Positions 45,858 to 54,223 of a DNA stretch of 64,000 nucleotides are shown here, piece by piece. Position 1 is the first letter of the stretch. Each line of letters begins with the position of its first letter. The notes below the pieces were generated by a model. That model made no database searches, had not been told where the DNA came from, and saw only the letters and a program-made list of their open reading frames with translations. Made by a program: the position numbers and the translations under genes. The stretch is from Actinobacteria bacterium IMCC19121 (lineage in GTDB: Bacteria; Actinomycetota; Actinomycetes; Nanopelagicales; Nanopelagicaceae): the NCBI GenBank assembly GCA_002284895.1, contig CP015605.1, positions 124,001-188,000 on the forward strand, in the 5' to 3' direction.

Positions 45858-46919
45858 ATGTTGGCCGCCCTTGAAGCTCTCGTGAAGTTGGAATCACCAA
45901 CTGAAGATCTAGCCGCATGCCAAGACGTGGTGCGTTTAGCAAGTGAACTTGCAACAACAATTCTTGGAACTCCTGCACAAATCCGTGATGTGAACGGTCG
46001 TCCAGTTTTTTGGTGGGGCGCAGAAAATCCTGATGTAGTTGTGTTGGCGCATTTAGATACTGTCTGGCCAAAAGGCTCATTCACACCTTTATGGAAAGTT
46101 GAAGGCAACAAAGCAACGGGTCCTGGAATTTTTGATATGAAAGCTGGATTTATTCAAGCTCTTTATGCAATGAAGGGCATTACTGGTTCTGCAGCATTAG
46201 TTGCAACTACAGATGAAGAAACTGGTAGTGCAACAAGTAAAGAATTCATTAAAGAGATCTCAGCGAAAGCTAAAGCAGTTTTAGTTTTAGAGGCATCACT
46301 TAACGGAATGGTTAAAACTGGCCGCAAAGGCACAGCGATGTATCAAATAAAGATTCACGGCAAAGCATCACACGCTGGCCTTGAACCAGAAAAAGGAATC
46401 AACTCCACAGTTGAGATGGCCCATGCAGTCATCGCGGTTGCAGCTCTTGAAAATAAAGAACATGGAACCACCGTTGTGCCAACAATGTTGCGCGCTGGCA
46501 ACACAACAAACACAGTTCCAGATTTAGCTGTGCTTGATATAGATATCCGTTCTTACTCCATGGATGATCTAAAGCGTGTAGATGCAGCTATTAGAAATTT
46601 AAAGGCTGTTAATGCCGATGCACGTTATGAAATCACTGGTGGCTTTAACCGGCCACCGCTTGAAACTTCTTCAACTATGGCCCTCTATGAGCGTGCAGAA
46701 AAAGTTGCTAAAGAATTAGGAATGCCTCATCTTGGCCACGCCTCCGTTGGCGGAGCAAGTGATGGCAATTTTGCTGCAGCTGCCGGTGCTCAAGTTCTAG
46801 ATGGTTTAGGCGCAATTGGTGATGGGGCCCATGCTGCCCATGAATGGGTAGATATCAGCACTCTTGAGATTAGAAGCACGTTACTGAACGCCTTGATTAA
46901 GGATTTATTAGATGACTGA
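45858..46919 (+). CDS. M20-family zinc peptidase (glutamate carboxypeptidase-like)
   Basis: The 353-aa protein has the metal ligands of the M20 family: VVLAHLDTVWP (His), GPGIFDMKAGF (bridging Asp), TTDEETGS (catalytic and ligand Glu), VLVLEASL and a C-terminal His in GDGAHAAHEWV. The dimerisation lid contains GKASHAGLEPEKGIN. It resembles carboxypeptidase G2-like enzymes that remove C-terminal Glu or hydrolyse amidated amino acids. It has no signal peptide. It lies between the two XPB-related genes and overlaps XPB by 8 nt. Confidence 0.9.
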   Translation: MLAALEALVKLESPTEDLAACQDVVRLASELATTILGTPAQIRDVNGRPVFWWGAENPDVVVLAHLDTVWPKGSFTPLWKVEGNKATGPGIFDMKAGFIQALYAMKGITGSAALVATTDEETGSATSKEFIKEISAKAKAVLVLEASLNGMVKTGRKGTAMYQIKIHGKASHAGLEPEKGINSTVEMAHAVIAVAALENKEHGTTVVPTMLRAGNTTNTVPDLAVLDIDIRSYSMDDLKRVDAAIRNLKAVNADARYEITGGFNRPPLETSSTMALYERAEKVAKELGMPHLGHASVGGASDGNFAAAAGAQVLDGLGAIGDGAHAAHEWVDISTLEIRSTLLNALIKDLLDD

Positions 46920-48561
46920 TGGCCCGTTAATCGTCCAAAGCGATAAAACCCTGCTGTTAGATATCGATCACCCGCTTTCTACAGAGTGCCGCCGCGCAAT
47001 TGCACCTTTTGCTGAACTAGAGCGCTCCCCTGAACACATTCACACGTACCGTTTAACTCCACTTGGATTATGGAATGCACGTGCTGCTGGCCATGATGCA
47101 GAGCAAGTAATCGACACATTAATTAAGTATTCACGCTATGCCGTGCCACACTCAATTTTGATTGACGTCGCAGAAACGATGTCTCGCTACGGGCGCCTGC
47201 GCCTTGAAGCAGATCCAGTCCACGGATTAATCCTTGTAACAACTGATTCTGCAGTTCTTGAAGAAGTTATTCGCGCTAAGAAGATTCAACCTTTACTGGG
47301 TGCACGCATTGATAAAGAAACGATTGCTGTTTTGCCAAGCCAGCGTGGACAGATTAAACAATCATTACTTCGCCTTGGGTGGCCAGCAGAAGACTTTGCT
47401 GGCTACGTCGATGGTCAAGCACATGAAATTGCACTCAAGCAAGAGGATTGGAAGATTCGCCCTTATCAAGAGTTAGCCGCTGAAGGTTTTTGGCATGGTG
47501 GTTCAGGTGTGGTCGTTTTGCCGTGCGGTGCTGGAAAGACAATTGTCGGCGCAGCAGCAATGGCACATGCCAAAGCCACAACATTGATTTTGGTGACAAA
47601 TACAGTTGCAGCAAGACAGTGGCGCGAAGAGCTACTCAAGCGAACAACTTTAAATGAGGATGAGATTGGCGAGTATTCAGGTGCCAAGAAAGAGATTCGT
47701 CCCGTAACAATTGCTACCTATCAAGTGATGACAAAGAAAAAGAACGGTGTTTACGCCCACCTTGATCTCTTTGATTCATATGACTGGGGATTGATTATTT
47801 ACGATGAAGTTCACCTTTTGCCAGCACCAATTTTTCGCTTCACCGCAGATATCCAATCCCGTCGCCGTTTAGGTTTAACTGCCACTTTGGTACGCGAGGA
47901 TGGAATGGAAGGTGAGGTCTTCTCACTCATCGGCCCTAAGCGCTTTGATGTTCCCTGGAAAGAAATAGAAACTCAGGGATATATCGCACCTGCCGAGTGC
48001 ATTGAAGTTCGAGTAAACCTGACTGAATCTGAGCGCTTGTCCTATGCAACAGCTGAAGTTGAAAATCGCTATCGCTATTGCGCAACTACTCGCACAAAGC
48101 GCGATGTTGTGGAAGCACTTGTCAAGAAACACCAAGGTGAGCAGATTTTGGTAATCGGTCAATACATCGACCAGTTAGATGAATTATCTGAGGTTCTAGG
48201 GGTGCCAGTAATTAAAGGTGAGACCCCAGTCAAAGAACGTGAAATTCTCTTTAACAAATTTAGATCAGGTGAGGTAACCACGCTGGTTGTTTCCAAAGTA
48301 GCTAACTTTTCCATTGATTTACCTGATGCAACTATCGCTATTCAGGTAAGTGGTGCATTTGGAAGCCGTCAAGAAGAAGCACAACGTTTAGGTCGTATCT
48401 TGCGTCCCAAGTCCGATGGGCGCTCGGCAACGTTTTATTCTGTAGTTTCCAGAGATACTATCGATCAAGATTTTGCACAGAACCGCCAACGCTTTTTAGC
48501 CGAGCAGGGTTACTCTTACAAAATTATTGATGCTGACGATGTTTTTCAAGGGAAGATTTAA
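46912..48561 (+). CDS. XPB-like DNA repair helicase
   Basis: The 549-aa superfamily 2 helicase has Walker A LPCGAGKT at about 203-210, the DEVH box at 298-301 (IIYDEVHLLPAP), GLTATLVREDG as motif III, VVSKVANFSIDLPDA and QRLGRILRPKSDGR as motifs V and VI. The N-terminal ~100 residues (PLIVQSDKTLLLDI, YRLTPLGLWNARAAG, SRYGRLRLE) form the XPB-type domain. It should unwind DNA 3' to 5' with ATP; a role in nucleotide excision repair is inferred from the eukaryotic family. Its last 38 nt overlap the convergent glutaredoxin-like gene. Confidence 0.93.
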   Translation: MTDGPLIVQSDKTLLLDIDHPLSTECRRAIAPFAELERSPEHIHTYRLTPLGLWNARAAGHDAEQVIDTLIKYSRYAVPHSILIDVAETMSRYGRLRLEADPVHGLILVTTDSAVLEEVIRAKKIQPLLGARIDKETIAVLPSQRGQIKQSLLRLGWPAEDFAGYVDGQAHEIALKQEDWKIRPYQELAAEGFWHGGSGVVVLPCGAGKTIVGAAAMAHAKATTLILVTNTVAARQWREELLKRTTLNEDEIGEYSGAKKEIRPVTIATYQVMTKKKNGVYAHLDLFDSYDWGLIIYDEVHLLPAPIFRFTADIQSRRRLGLTATLVREDGMEGEVFSLIGPKRFDVPWKEIETQGYIAPAECIEVRVNLTESERLSYATAEVENRYRYCATTRTKRDVVEALVKKHQGEQILVIGQYIDQLDELSEVLGVPVIKGETPVKEREILFNKFRSGEVTTLVVSKVANFSIDLPDATIAIQVSGAFGSRQEEAQRLGRILRPKSDGRSATFYSVVSRDTIDQDFAQNRQRFLAEQGYSYKIIDADDVFQGKI

Positions 48562-48775
48562 ACCGCTCAGGATCAACTCTAAAGAAATCATGGTGGATTC
48601 CGTCGATATGAATTACAGGAACTTGTTCACTATAGAGTTTTTCTAACTCTGTATTTCCCTCAATATAAATCTTTTCTATTTCAAAGTTAAGTTCAGTTTG
48701 CATACCTTCAAGAACTTCTACTGCAACCTCACACAAATGACAACCATGTCTACCGAATACGGTTATCACTGTCAT
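48524..48775 (-). CDS. Glutaredoxin-like protein
   Basis: The 83-aa thioredoxin-fold protein has FGRHGCHLCEVAVEVL with a CxxC pair (C-H-L-C) and a cis-Pro-like EQVPVIHIDG. It belongs to the DUF836/glutaredoxin-like proteins of actinobacteria and is probably a thiol oxidoreductase with unknown partner. The ATG at 48775 is preceded by AAAGGTGAG. An in-frame start 66 nt further upstream has no ribosome site. The gene overlaps the XPB 3' end tail to tail. Confidence 0.85.
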   Translation of the reverse strand: MTVITVFGRHGCHLCEVAVEVLEGMQTELNFEIEKIYIEGNTELEKLYSEQVPVIHIDGIHHDFFRVDPERFKSSLEKHRQHQ

Positions 48776-48855
48776 TAGGCTCACCTTTCCTGTCAGTTTT
48801 CTTAGAGAGTTGCTTAATCCAACCCTCGGGCTATGAGGCAATCATCTCACCTTGG

Positions 48856-48867
48856 TAGTGTGCACCT
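48856..48867 (+). promoter_or_regulatory. -10 box of a leaderless start (secreted metalloprotease-like gene)
   Basis: TAGTGT (48856-48861), then 6 nt, then the ATG at 48868. No Shine-Dalgarno sequence precedes the start and no clear -35 is visible. Confidence 0.45.
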
Positions 48868-51246
48868 ATGCAGAAAATCCTCTCAAAAAAGGTGCGGGCC
48901 AGCGTTGTTGCCCTTGCCCTTGTTACTTCAATTTTTTCTGCACCGACTGCTGAGGCACTTTTTAAAGTTATCCCAGCAACTCAATGGGGTCATATCTATG
49001 CAGGAACTGCTACAGATACAAAACCAGAGCAACGGGGACCGGTTAAAAATCTCCAAGCAAAATCTAAAATTGAAGTTAAGTACAACAATTTCCCTGACTG
49101 GGCAAAAAAAGAAGTACAAGCTGCCGTTGATACCTGGGCCGCAAATTTTGCATCCACGGTAACTATCAATATTGATGCATCATGGGGTCGCTCAAGCTCT
49201 TGGGGTATTTTAGGAAGTGCACGCCCAGGAAGTTTCTACTCAGGATTTTCAGGTGCACCTGATCCATCACTTTGGTACACCTCAGCATTAGCAAATGCTC
49301 TAGCAGGAAAAGATTTAGATAAAGCGAACCCAGAAATGATTATTCAAGTTAATTCATCCGCTGCGTGGAACACTCGCGGGGATGGAATGCCAAGCAATAA
49401 CGAGTATGACTTGGAGTCAGTTTTCTTACATGAAATCGCACATGGCTTGGGTTTTCTATCTAATGATGCCTACGACACTTTCTACGGAGTTGCCAGCTTG
49501 GATCAACCAACTCCCTTTGATGCATACGCACAGACTGAAGATGGTCGACGCCTAGCTGATTTACCGACACCATCACTTGAACTTGGTAGGGCTCTTACAT
49601 CCTCACTTGTTTGGTCAGGTCCTCTTGGAATTAAAGCTAATAATGGTGTGAAGCCAAAGCTTTATACACCCTCTCGTTATCAACCTGGATCCTCAACTAG
49701 CCATTTAGATGAGGCAACATTCTCTAAATCTGGTTTGGATTCAGTAATGACTCCTAATTTAGATCCAGGTGAGATTTTTAAAGAGCCTGGACCTTTGTTA
49801 TTGGCGATGATGGAAGATATGCGCAATAAACCACCAGCAGGCATTGCTACTGGCTTACCTGAATCACCACGAAATGTTCAAGCATTTATTGGTGACTCTT
49901 CCGCTCTGATTTCATTTGACCCACCAGTAAATATCCGTACCGCTCAAGTCACTGAGTACGTTGTGAAGAATCTAAAAACTGGAGTTGAGAAGAAAGCTAC
50001 TTCTAGCCCAGTTGTAATTACAGGATTAAAAAATGGACTTTCTTACTCCTTCACTGTTGTTGCAAAGAACTCCTTAGGTATTTCAACTGCTGCGACAAGT
50101 AAGGCAATCACGCCACAAGCAGGCTGGAGAAGCTCAGTTATTGATACAACTGCAGATGGAAAATCTGTTTCAAGCACGGTTTTCAATGGCCAACCGACGG
50201 TTGCCTATACCGACACCAAGAGCGGTGATTTAAAACTAGCCACCTACGATGGCAAAGCGTGGAAGAAAGTAACCGTGGACGGTGCTGGTGGTTCTAGCGG
50301 TCGAACTTCAAATCCAATATCTGGTCAGATTTCAATGTGCGTAAATGGCAGTGGTACCAAGCAGACACTGCACCTTTTCTATAGCGATTCAACTGAAAAA
50401 GATCTGCGCTATGCCTCTTACAACGGCAAGAGTTTTGTCTTTAACGTAGTCGATGGTGATGGTCCATCAGTTAATGATTATTCAGATCCTGTTCGTGTGC
50501 GCACATCAAGTGATGTCAGCGTCTCAAATGCATGTGTTGCAACTGCCTCTGCTATTCAGGTTTTTTATCGTGATGAAAGCCAAGGCGTCTTGCTAGGTGC
50601 AGTAAAGACTAAAGCTCCTGGTTGGACCTATGAAATGGTTGATGGAGACCGTAAAACTGATGGTCGCTCAACAGGAGACGTTGGATTCCATCTTCAAGCA
50701 ATCTTTGATGGTGTTAAAACTTACGTTGCTTATGATTCCGTTGTGACTATGAATCAAAAGAAAGAGATAACTTCTGGGGCAATCCGTGTGGCCACTCGTA
50801 CAGGTAGTGATGCAAACACTTGGAGCTATCAAACTCTTGATATTGCAACCGATGAGGCATCTGTATTTGGCTATGACGTTGCGATGTCTAAGGTCAACAA
50901 CGACGTATTAATTACTTGGTTAGCCACCTCAGCAGCTACATTCCCAAAGCCAAATCAGCTGCGTTGGGCGATGCTGAGCAAGCCACTTGAGATTTCAAAG
51001 ATCACTACTGAGAACTTTGGAACACCAGGTGAGTACTTATCTACCGATGGAAAAACAATTTTGTTTAACTGCCAAGAGCGTCTGTGTTCAGTTGACACAA
51101 CTAAGAAAGATCTTGGCCAATCTGCAATCAGTTTAATTAGAAGCACCCAAGGCTCTGAACCCACTCAGAGCACCTGGGTGATCGTTAATAAAATTAAGTA
51201 TGTGCTTGCCACGGTTAATGGAAAGCTGGCCTTACTAAAACCGTAA
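48868..51246 (+). CDS. Secreted zinc metalloprotease-like protein with Fn3 and repeat domain
   Basis: The 792-aa protein starts with a signal peptide (KKVRASVVALALVTSIFSAP, A-E-A end). The catalytic-like domain has VFLHEIAHGLGF with His188, Glu189 and His192. The position where metzincins have the third His reads Ser198, with Asp200 nearby. Further on are SHLDEATF (His279, Asp281) and SVMTP (292-296), which resembles a Met-turn. A fibronectin type III domain spans about 327-418. The last 370 residues contain loose repeats (YTDTKSGDLKLATYDGKAW, YSDSTEKDLRYASYNGKSF, YRDESQGVLLGAVK) that look like propeller blades. It is likely exported; peptidase activity is unproven. Confidence 0.8.
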   Translation: MQKILSKKVRASVVALALVTSIFSAPTAEALFKVIPATQWGHIYAGTATDTKPEQRGPVKNLQAKSKIEVKYNNFPDWAKKEVQAAVDTWAANFASTVTINIDASWGRSSSWGILGSARPGSFYSGFSGAPDPSLWYTSALANALAGKDLDKANPEMIIQVNSSAAWNTRGDGMPSNNEYDLESVFLHEIAHGLGFLSNDAYDTFYGVASLDQPTPFDAYAQTEDGRRLADLPTPSLELGRALTSSLVWSGPLGIKANNGVKPKLYTPSRYQPGSSTSHLDEATFSKSGLDSVMTPNLDPGEIFKEPGPLLLAMMEDMRNKPPAGIATGLPESPRNVQAFIGDSSALISFDPPVNIRTAQVTEYVVKNLKTGVEKKATSSPVVITGLKNGLSYSFTVVAKNSLGISTAATSKAITPQAGWRSSVIDTTADGKSVSSTVFNGQPTVAYTDTKSGDLKLATYDGKAWKKVTVDGAGGSSGRTSNPISGQISMCVNGSGTKQTLHLFYSDSTEKDLRYASYNGKSFVFNVVDGDGPSVNDYSDPVRVRTSSDVSVSNACVATASAIQVFYRDESQGVLLGAVKTKAPGWTYEMVDGDRKTDGRSTGDVGFHLQAIFDGVKTYVAYDSVVTMNQKKEITSGAIRVATRTGSDANTWSYQTLDIATDEASVFGYDVAMSKVNNDVLITWLATSAATFPKPNQLRWAMLSKPLEISKITTENFGTPGEYLSTDGKTILFNCQERLCSVDTTKKDLGQSAISLIRSTQGSEPTQSTWVIVNKIKYVLATVNGKLALLKP

Positions 51247-51249
51247 TTA

Positions 51250-51348
51250 CTATTTAGCGTTACGGCGCTGAATGCGAGTCTTCTTCAGAAGTTTCTTATG
51301 CTTCTTCTTCGCCATGCGCTTGCGTCGCTTTTTAATTACGGAACCCAT
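51250..51348 (-). CDS. 30S ribosomal protein bS22 (AURKAIP1/COX24-like)
   Basis: A 32-aa gene found by translating the minus strand from the ATG at 51348: [20 protein letters not shown] followed by [12 protein letters not shown] and TAG. It is almost entirely basic and matches bS22 of mycobacteria (33 aa), a small-subunit protein found near the decoding centre in actinobacterial ribosomes. Such genes are usually missed by length cut-offs. It ends 3 nt from the convergent metalloprotease-like gene and starts 52 nt after the unknown secreted protein's stop. Confidence 0.93.
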   Translation of the reverse strand: MGSVIKKRRKRMAKKKHKKLLKKTRIQRRNAK

Positions 51349-51400
51349 ATGTCACGCTCTCATTTCTTGAATCGTTGTTGCTCAGGGAGTTAGGTTACCT

Positions 51401-52567
51401 CTAGTTGAGGGTAAAAATCGAAACGGTTTCTGCGCTTGAAGTGATACACAAAGGACCCAAATCCTTGGAAAGGTAGAGCCCTAGTACTTCTTTTTGCTCG
51501 GCTGGAGCGCTGTAGCCGCCAGTAATGACACCTTTGGCATCAAAGGTTAGAAGTAAGGCTTGTGCGCTCTTAGGTGCCCAATTAGCCAGCTGTGTTATCG
51601 CACCCTTTGATTGAAAAAATGCAAATGTTGATCCTGCAGTAAAAGTCTTACCGCTAGAACTAAATCTATATGTCCAAGTTGGAACATATGCGTTTGAAAA
51701 CTTGGTCACTGCGCTCTCAGCCTTTGCGCCAGTTATTACTTCTCCACCCAGCAAAAGTGAATTAGTTGCACTCAGCCAGTTTCTTGAAGCTTTAGGTGCA
51801 CTACTTCGAACCACTGAAACAACTTTTCCCACTTTAGAAACTTTGATAATTACTCCATCAACTTTTCCTACAAGTTTTTTACCGCCTAAAGTTTCACCAC
51901 TTGATCCAACTACAGTGATTGATCCATCAGTATTTTTCACAACAGACTCAAATACTGTTGATTCCGTGCCGACATTAATGGGCTTAGCTATTTTTCCCGA
52001 AAGATCGGCATTAATGATCGTGCCAGAGCTTCCAACAGCCGTTATCCCATTTTTATCAACTGCAATGGAATTAATTAGAATCGGTGCACTCAGTTGCACT
52101 GTGTATTGCGCAAGTGCTTGCGTTGTGGGATTAAGCGACCATAAAGAAAATGCATCTAAGTCAGCATTAAATATTTCAGCAATAGGGATAGTTTTATCCG
52201 GATTGAGTACCGAAGCAGATGGGGAAGGCGCAGGTGTTGCACGCACCAGTGAAGTTGAACCTGCAAGCCACATAACTCCACTGCTATCTACTGTTGCAGC
52301 CGTTACTACCGAAGGCGATGCTTTATCTAGCTCAATGTTCCAGAGCTCTTTTCCAGCTATATCTAGGGCTTTAGCAAATGATTTATCACCCTTATTGCCA
52401 TAAACAACAATATTTTTGCCAGAAGCAAGCATTCCGGAAAACTCATCAGCAGAACCAATTGTTGTAAGCAACTTAAGAGATTTAACTACAGGCTTTTTAG
52501 GTGCCGCGTTCGCTAGTGGTGTGAAGAAGAGAGAAGAAATTACAACCAGTGATAGTAAGCGTTTCAC
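51401..52567 (-). CDS. Secreted protein of unknown function
   Basis: The 388-aa protein has a signal peptide (MKRLLSLVVISSLFFTPLAN, cleavage likely after ANA). The rest is rich in short beta-strand-like segments with recurring blocks of the type DSSGVMWLAGST, DKNGITAVGSSG and NTDGSITVVGSSG, each about 50-60 residues apart. This suggests a beta-propeller. I see no catalytic motif or known family. Its ATG overlaps the proC stop as ATGA, so it is the second gene of a proC operon. Confidence 0.7.
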   Translation of the reverse strand: MKRLLSLVVISSLFFTPLANAAPKKPVVKSLKLLTTIGSADEFSGMLASGKNIVVYGNKGDKSFAKALDIAGKELWNIELDKASPSVVTAATVDSSGVMWLAGSTSLVRATPAPSPSASVLNPDKTIPIAEIFNADLDAFSLWSLNPTTQALAQYTVQLSAPILINSIAVDKNGITAVGSSGTIINADLSGKIAKPINVGTESTVFESVVKNTDGSITVVGSSGETLGGKKLVGKVDGVIIKVSKVGKVVSVVRSSAPKASRNWLSATNSLLLGGEVITGAKAESAVTKFSNAYVPTWTYRFSSSGKTFTAGSTFAFFQSKGAITQLANWAPKSAQALLLTFDAKGVITGGYSAPAEQKEVLGLYLSKDLGPLCITSSAETVSIFTLN

Positions 52568-53358
52568 GCTAATTCCTGCGAGCGATCGCGCGCGGCTTTC
52601 ATAGCTTGGGCAACTACATCACCCAGTTGATGTGATTCAAAGGAGGCAAGAGCTGCGGCAGTTGTTCCATTTGGGCTTGTGACATTTTCGCGCAAGGTTG
52701 TTGCACTCTTTCCTGATTCATCGAGCAATTTTGCTGCCCCAACAATTGTTTGTACTGTAAGAGTTGTTGCATCAGCATCAGATAAACCAAGGGCTTTAGC
52801 CCCTTCAACCATTGCTTCAACGAATCTAAAGAAGTAGGCAGGACCTGATCCACTGGTTGCAGTGACAGCATCTTGGAGATCTTCATTGACTTCAATCACT
52901 TTGCCAGTTGCAGCTAGAAATCCTGAGACAAATTTAGATTGATCTGCACTTACGCCAGCTCCAAGTGAGATTGCAGCCATTCCAGCTCCAACCAAAGTTG
53001 GAGTATTTGGCATTACGCGAACAACTGGATTACCCGTTCCAAGTCCTTGTTCAATGAATGAGATCTGCTTGCCTGCTGCAAATGTGATGACTACGGCCGA
53101 TTTATTGATTGATCCCTTGATTTCATCAAGGACTGTAGCCATATCTTGTGGCTTAACAACAAGAAGGAGCGCATCAGCTTTTGAAACATTGGTTGCAACA
53201 TCTTCGACCTTGATTCCATAGCGCGTGCGTAGTTCATCGGCACGTTCTTTGCGCTTTTCAGAGATCGTGATGGAACCTGGCGCTGTGCCATAAGAAATCA
53301 GCGCAGCGATAAGGGCTTCGCCCATTACTCCTGCCCCGATTACTCCAACTTGATTCAT
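52564..53358 (-). CDS. proC: Pyrroline-5-carboxylate reductase
   Basis: The 264-aa Rossmann protein makes proline from pyrroline-5-carboxylate with NAD(P)H. It has VGVIGAGVMGEALIAAL at the N-terminus, LLVVKPQDM, VVRVMPNTPTLVGAGM and the C-terminal GSGPAYFFRFVEAM and NVTSPNGTTAAAL blocks. These are standard for ProC. The start is preceded by a -10 box at 6 nt (53370-53365), so it is probably leaderless. Confidence 0.96.
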   Translation of the reverse strand: MNQVGVIGAGVMGEALIAALISYGTAPGSITISEKRKERADELRTRYGIKVEDVATNVSKADALLLVVKPQDMATVLDEIKGSINKSAVVITFAAGKQISFIEQGLGTGNPVVRVMPNTPTLVGAGMAAISLGAGVSADQSKFVSGFLAATGKVIEVNEDLQDAVTATSGSGPAYFFRFVEAMVEGAKALGLSDADATTLTVQTIVGAAKLLDESGKSATTLRENVTSPNGTTAAALASFESHQLGDVVAQAMKAARDRSQELA

Positions 53359-53370
53359 GTAACAAGCCTA
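53359..53370 (-). promoter_or_regulatory. -10 box of a leaderless start (proC)
   Basis: On the minus strand TAGGCT (53370-53365) is followed by 6 nt and the proC ATG at 53358. On the plus strand another TAGGCT at 53383-53388 precedes the Cys-rich gene's ATG by 8 nt, so the 38-nt gap holds two divergent promoters. Confidence 0.5.
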
Positions 53371-53396
53371 CCTTTATGCCTGTAGGCTCTGCGACT

Positions 53397-54209
53397 ATGT
53401 CTGAATTAAAACCTGGGTTTGCGCGTGATTGGGTTGAATTTAGCGACCCCAGTGACGAAGAAGAAATCTTCAAGTGCGACCTCACATGGTTGACCTCATA
53501 TTGGACCTGTATTTATGGCGATGGTTGCCAAGGAGTATTTAAGAGCCAGCCATTTGGTGGTTGCTGCACAGAAGGTGCAATGTATACAGATGAAGATGAT
53601 GAGAAGCGCACAGATAAAGCTGCAGCTTTTTTAACTCCAGACATGTGGCAGTTCTATTCAGAGGCTCGTCCAAAGAAGCCTGGTGGATCTTTGCGTATTT
53701 CTGAAAAAGATGAAGATGGGGAACGTAAGACTCGTCGCGTTGAAGATGGATGTATTTTCTTAAACCGTAAAGGTTATGAAGCAGAAGGTTTCACTGGTTC
53801 ATTTGGTTGCGTATTGCACCACTTAGCAATTAAGGAAAAGAAACACTTTGTAGATACCAAGCCAGATGTTTGCTGGCAGTTGCCTTTGCGTCGTAGTTTT
53901 GAAACTCGCGAAGTCGGCGAGCGCGAATATTCAATTACCGTTATCGGTGAGTACGAGCGTCTTGCTTGGGGCGATGGCGGAGAAGATTTCGATTGGTACT
54001 GCACAAGCAATCCTGATGCACACATAGGAACCGAGCCGGTGTATATCTCCAATAGGTATGAACTCCAAAAACTTATGGGTGAGCAGGCTTACGCCGAGCT
54101 GGCACGCCTGTGTGACATCCGTATTGCAGGTATTAAGGATGCTCAGTCCCGTTCACTTCCCCTCTTTGTTATCCAACATCCAGCAACACTTGCTGCCCAG
54201 AAGAAATAG
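53397..54209 (+). CDS. Conserved Cys-rich protein of unknown function
   Basis: The 270-aa protein (from the ATG at 53397; 277 aa from 53376) has Cys residues at CDLTWLTSYWTC, DGCQGVF, PFGGCCTEGA, EDGCIFLNR, GSFGCVLHHLA, DVCWQLP, WYCTSN and RLCDIR. Their spacing suggests a bound metal or Fe-S cluster, loosely like YkgJ-type zinc/iron-chelating proteins. I do not recognise a named family. It has no signal peptide or helix of membrane type. It is divergent from proC and precedes radA by 26 nt; radA seems to have its own promoter. Confidence 0.75.
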   Translation: MSELKPGFARDWVEFSDPSDEEEIFKCDLTWLTSYWTCIYGDGCQGVFKSQPFGGCCTEGAMYTDEDDEKRTDKAAAFLTPDMWQFYSEARPKKPGGSLRISEKDEDGERKTRRVEDGCIFLNRKGYEAEGFTGSFGCVLHHLAIKEKKHFVDTKPDVCWQLPLRRSFETREVGEREYSITVIGEYERLAWGDGGEDFDWYCTSNPDAHIGTEPVYISNRYELQKLMGEQAYAELARLCDIRIAGIKDAQSRSLPLFVIQHPATLAAQKK

Positions 54210-54223
54210 TCAGTCCTTCGTTC

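Noticed and set aside
51394-51413. Hairpin TTACCTC-TAGTT-GAGGGTAA around the secreted protein's stop codon as a terminator
   Set aside because: The stem is bulged and no T-run follows on the minus strand, so I do not call a terminator.
51702-52403. A 233-aa plus-strand frame opposite the unknown secreted protein
   Set aside because: The minus-strand frame has a signal peptide and is coupled to proC; the plus frame is a Ser/Thr/Pro-rich shadow without start signals.
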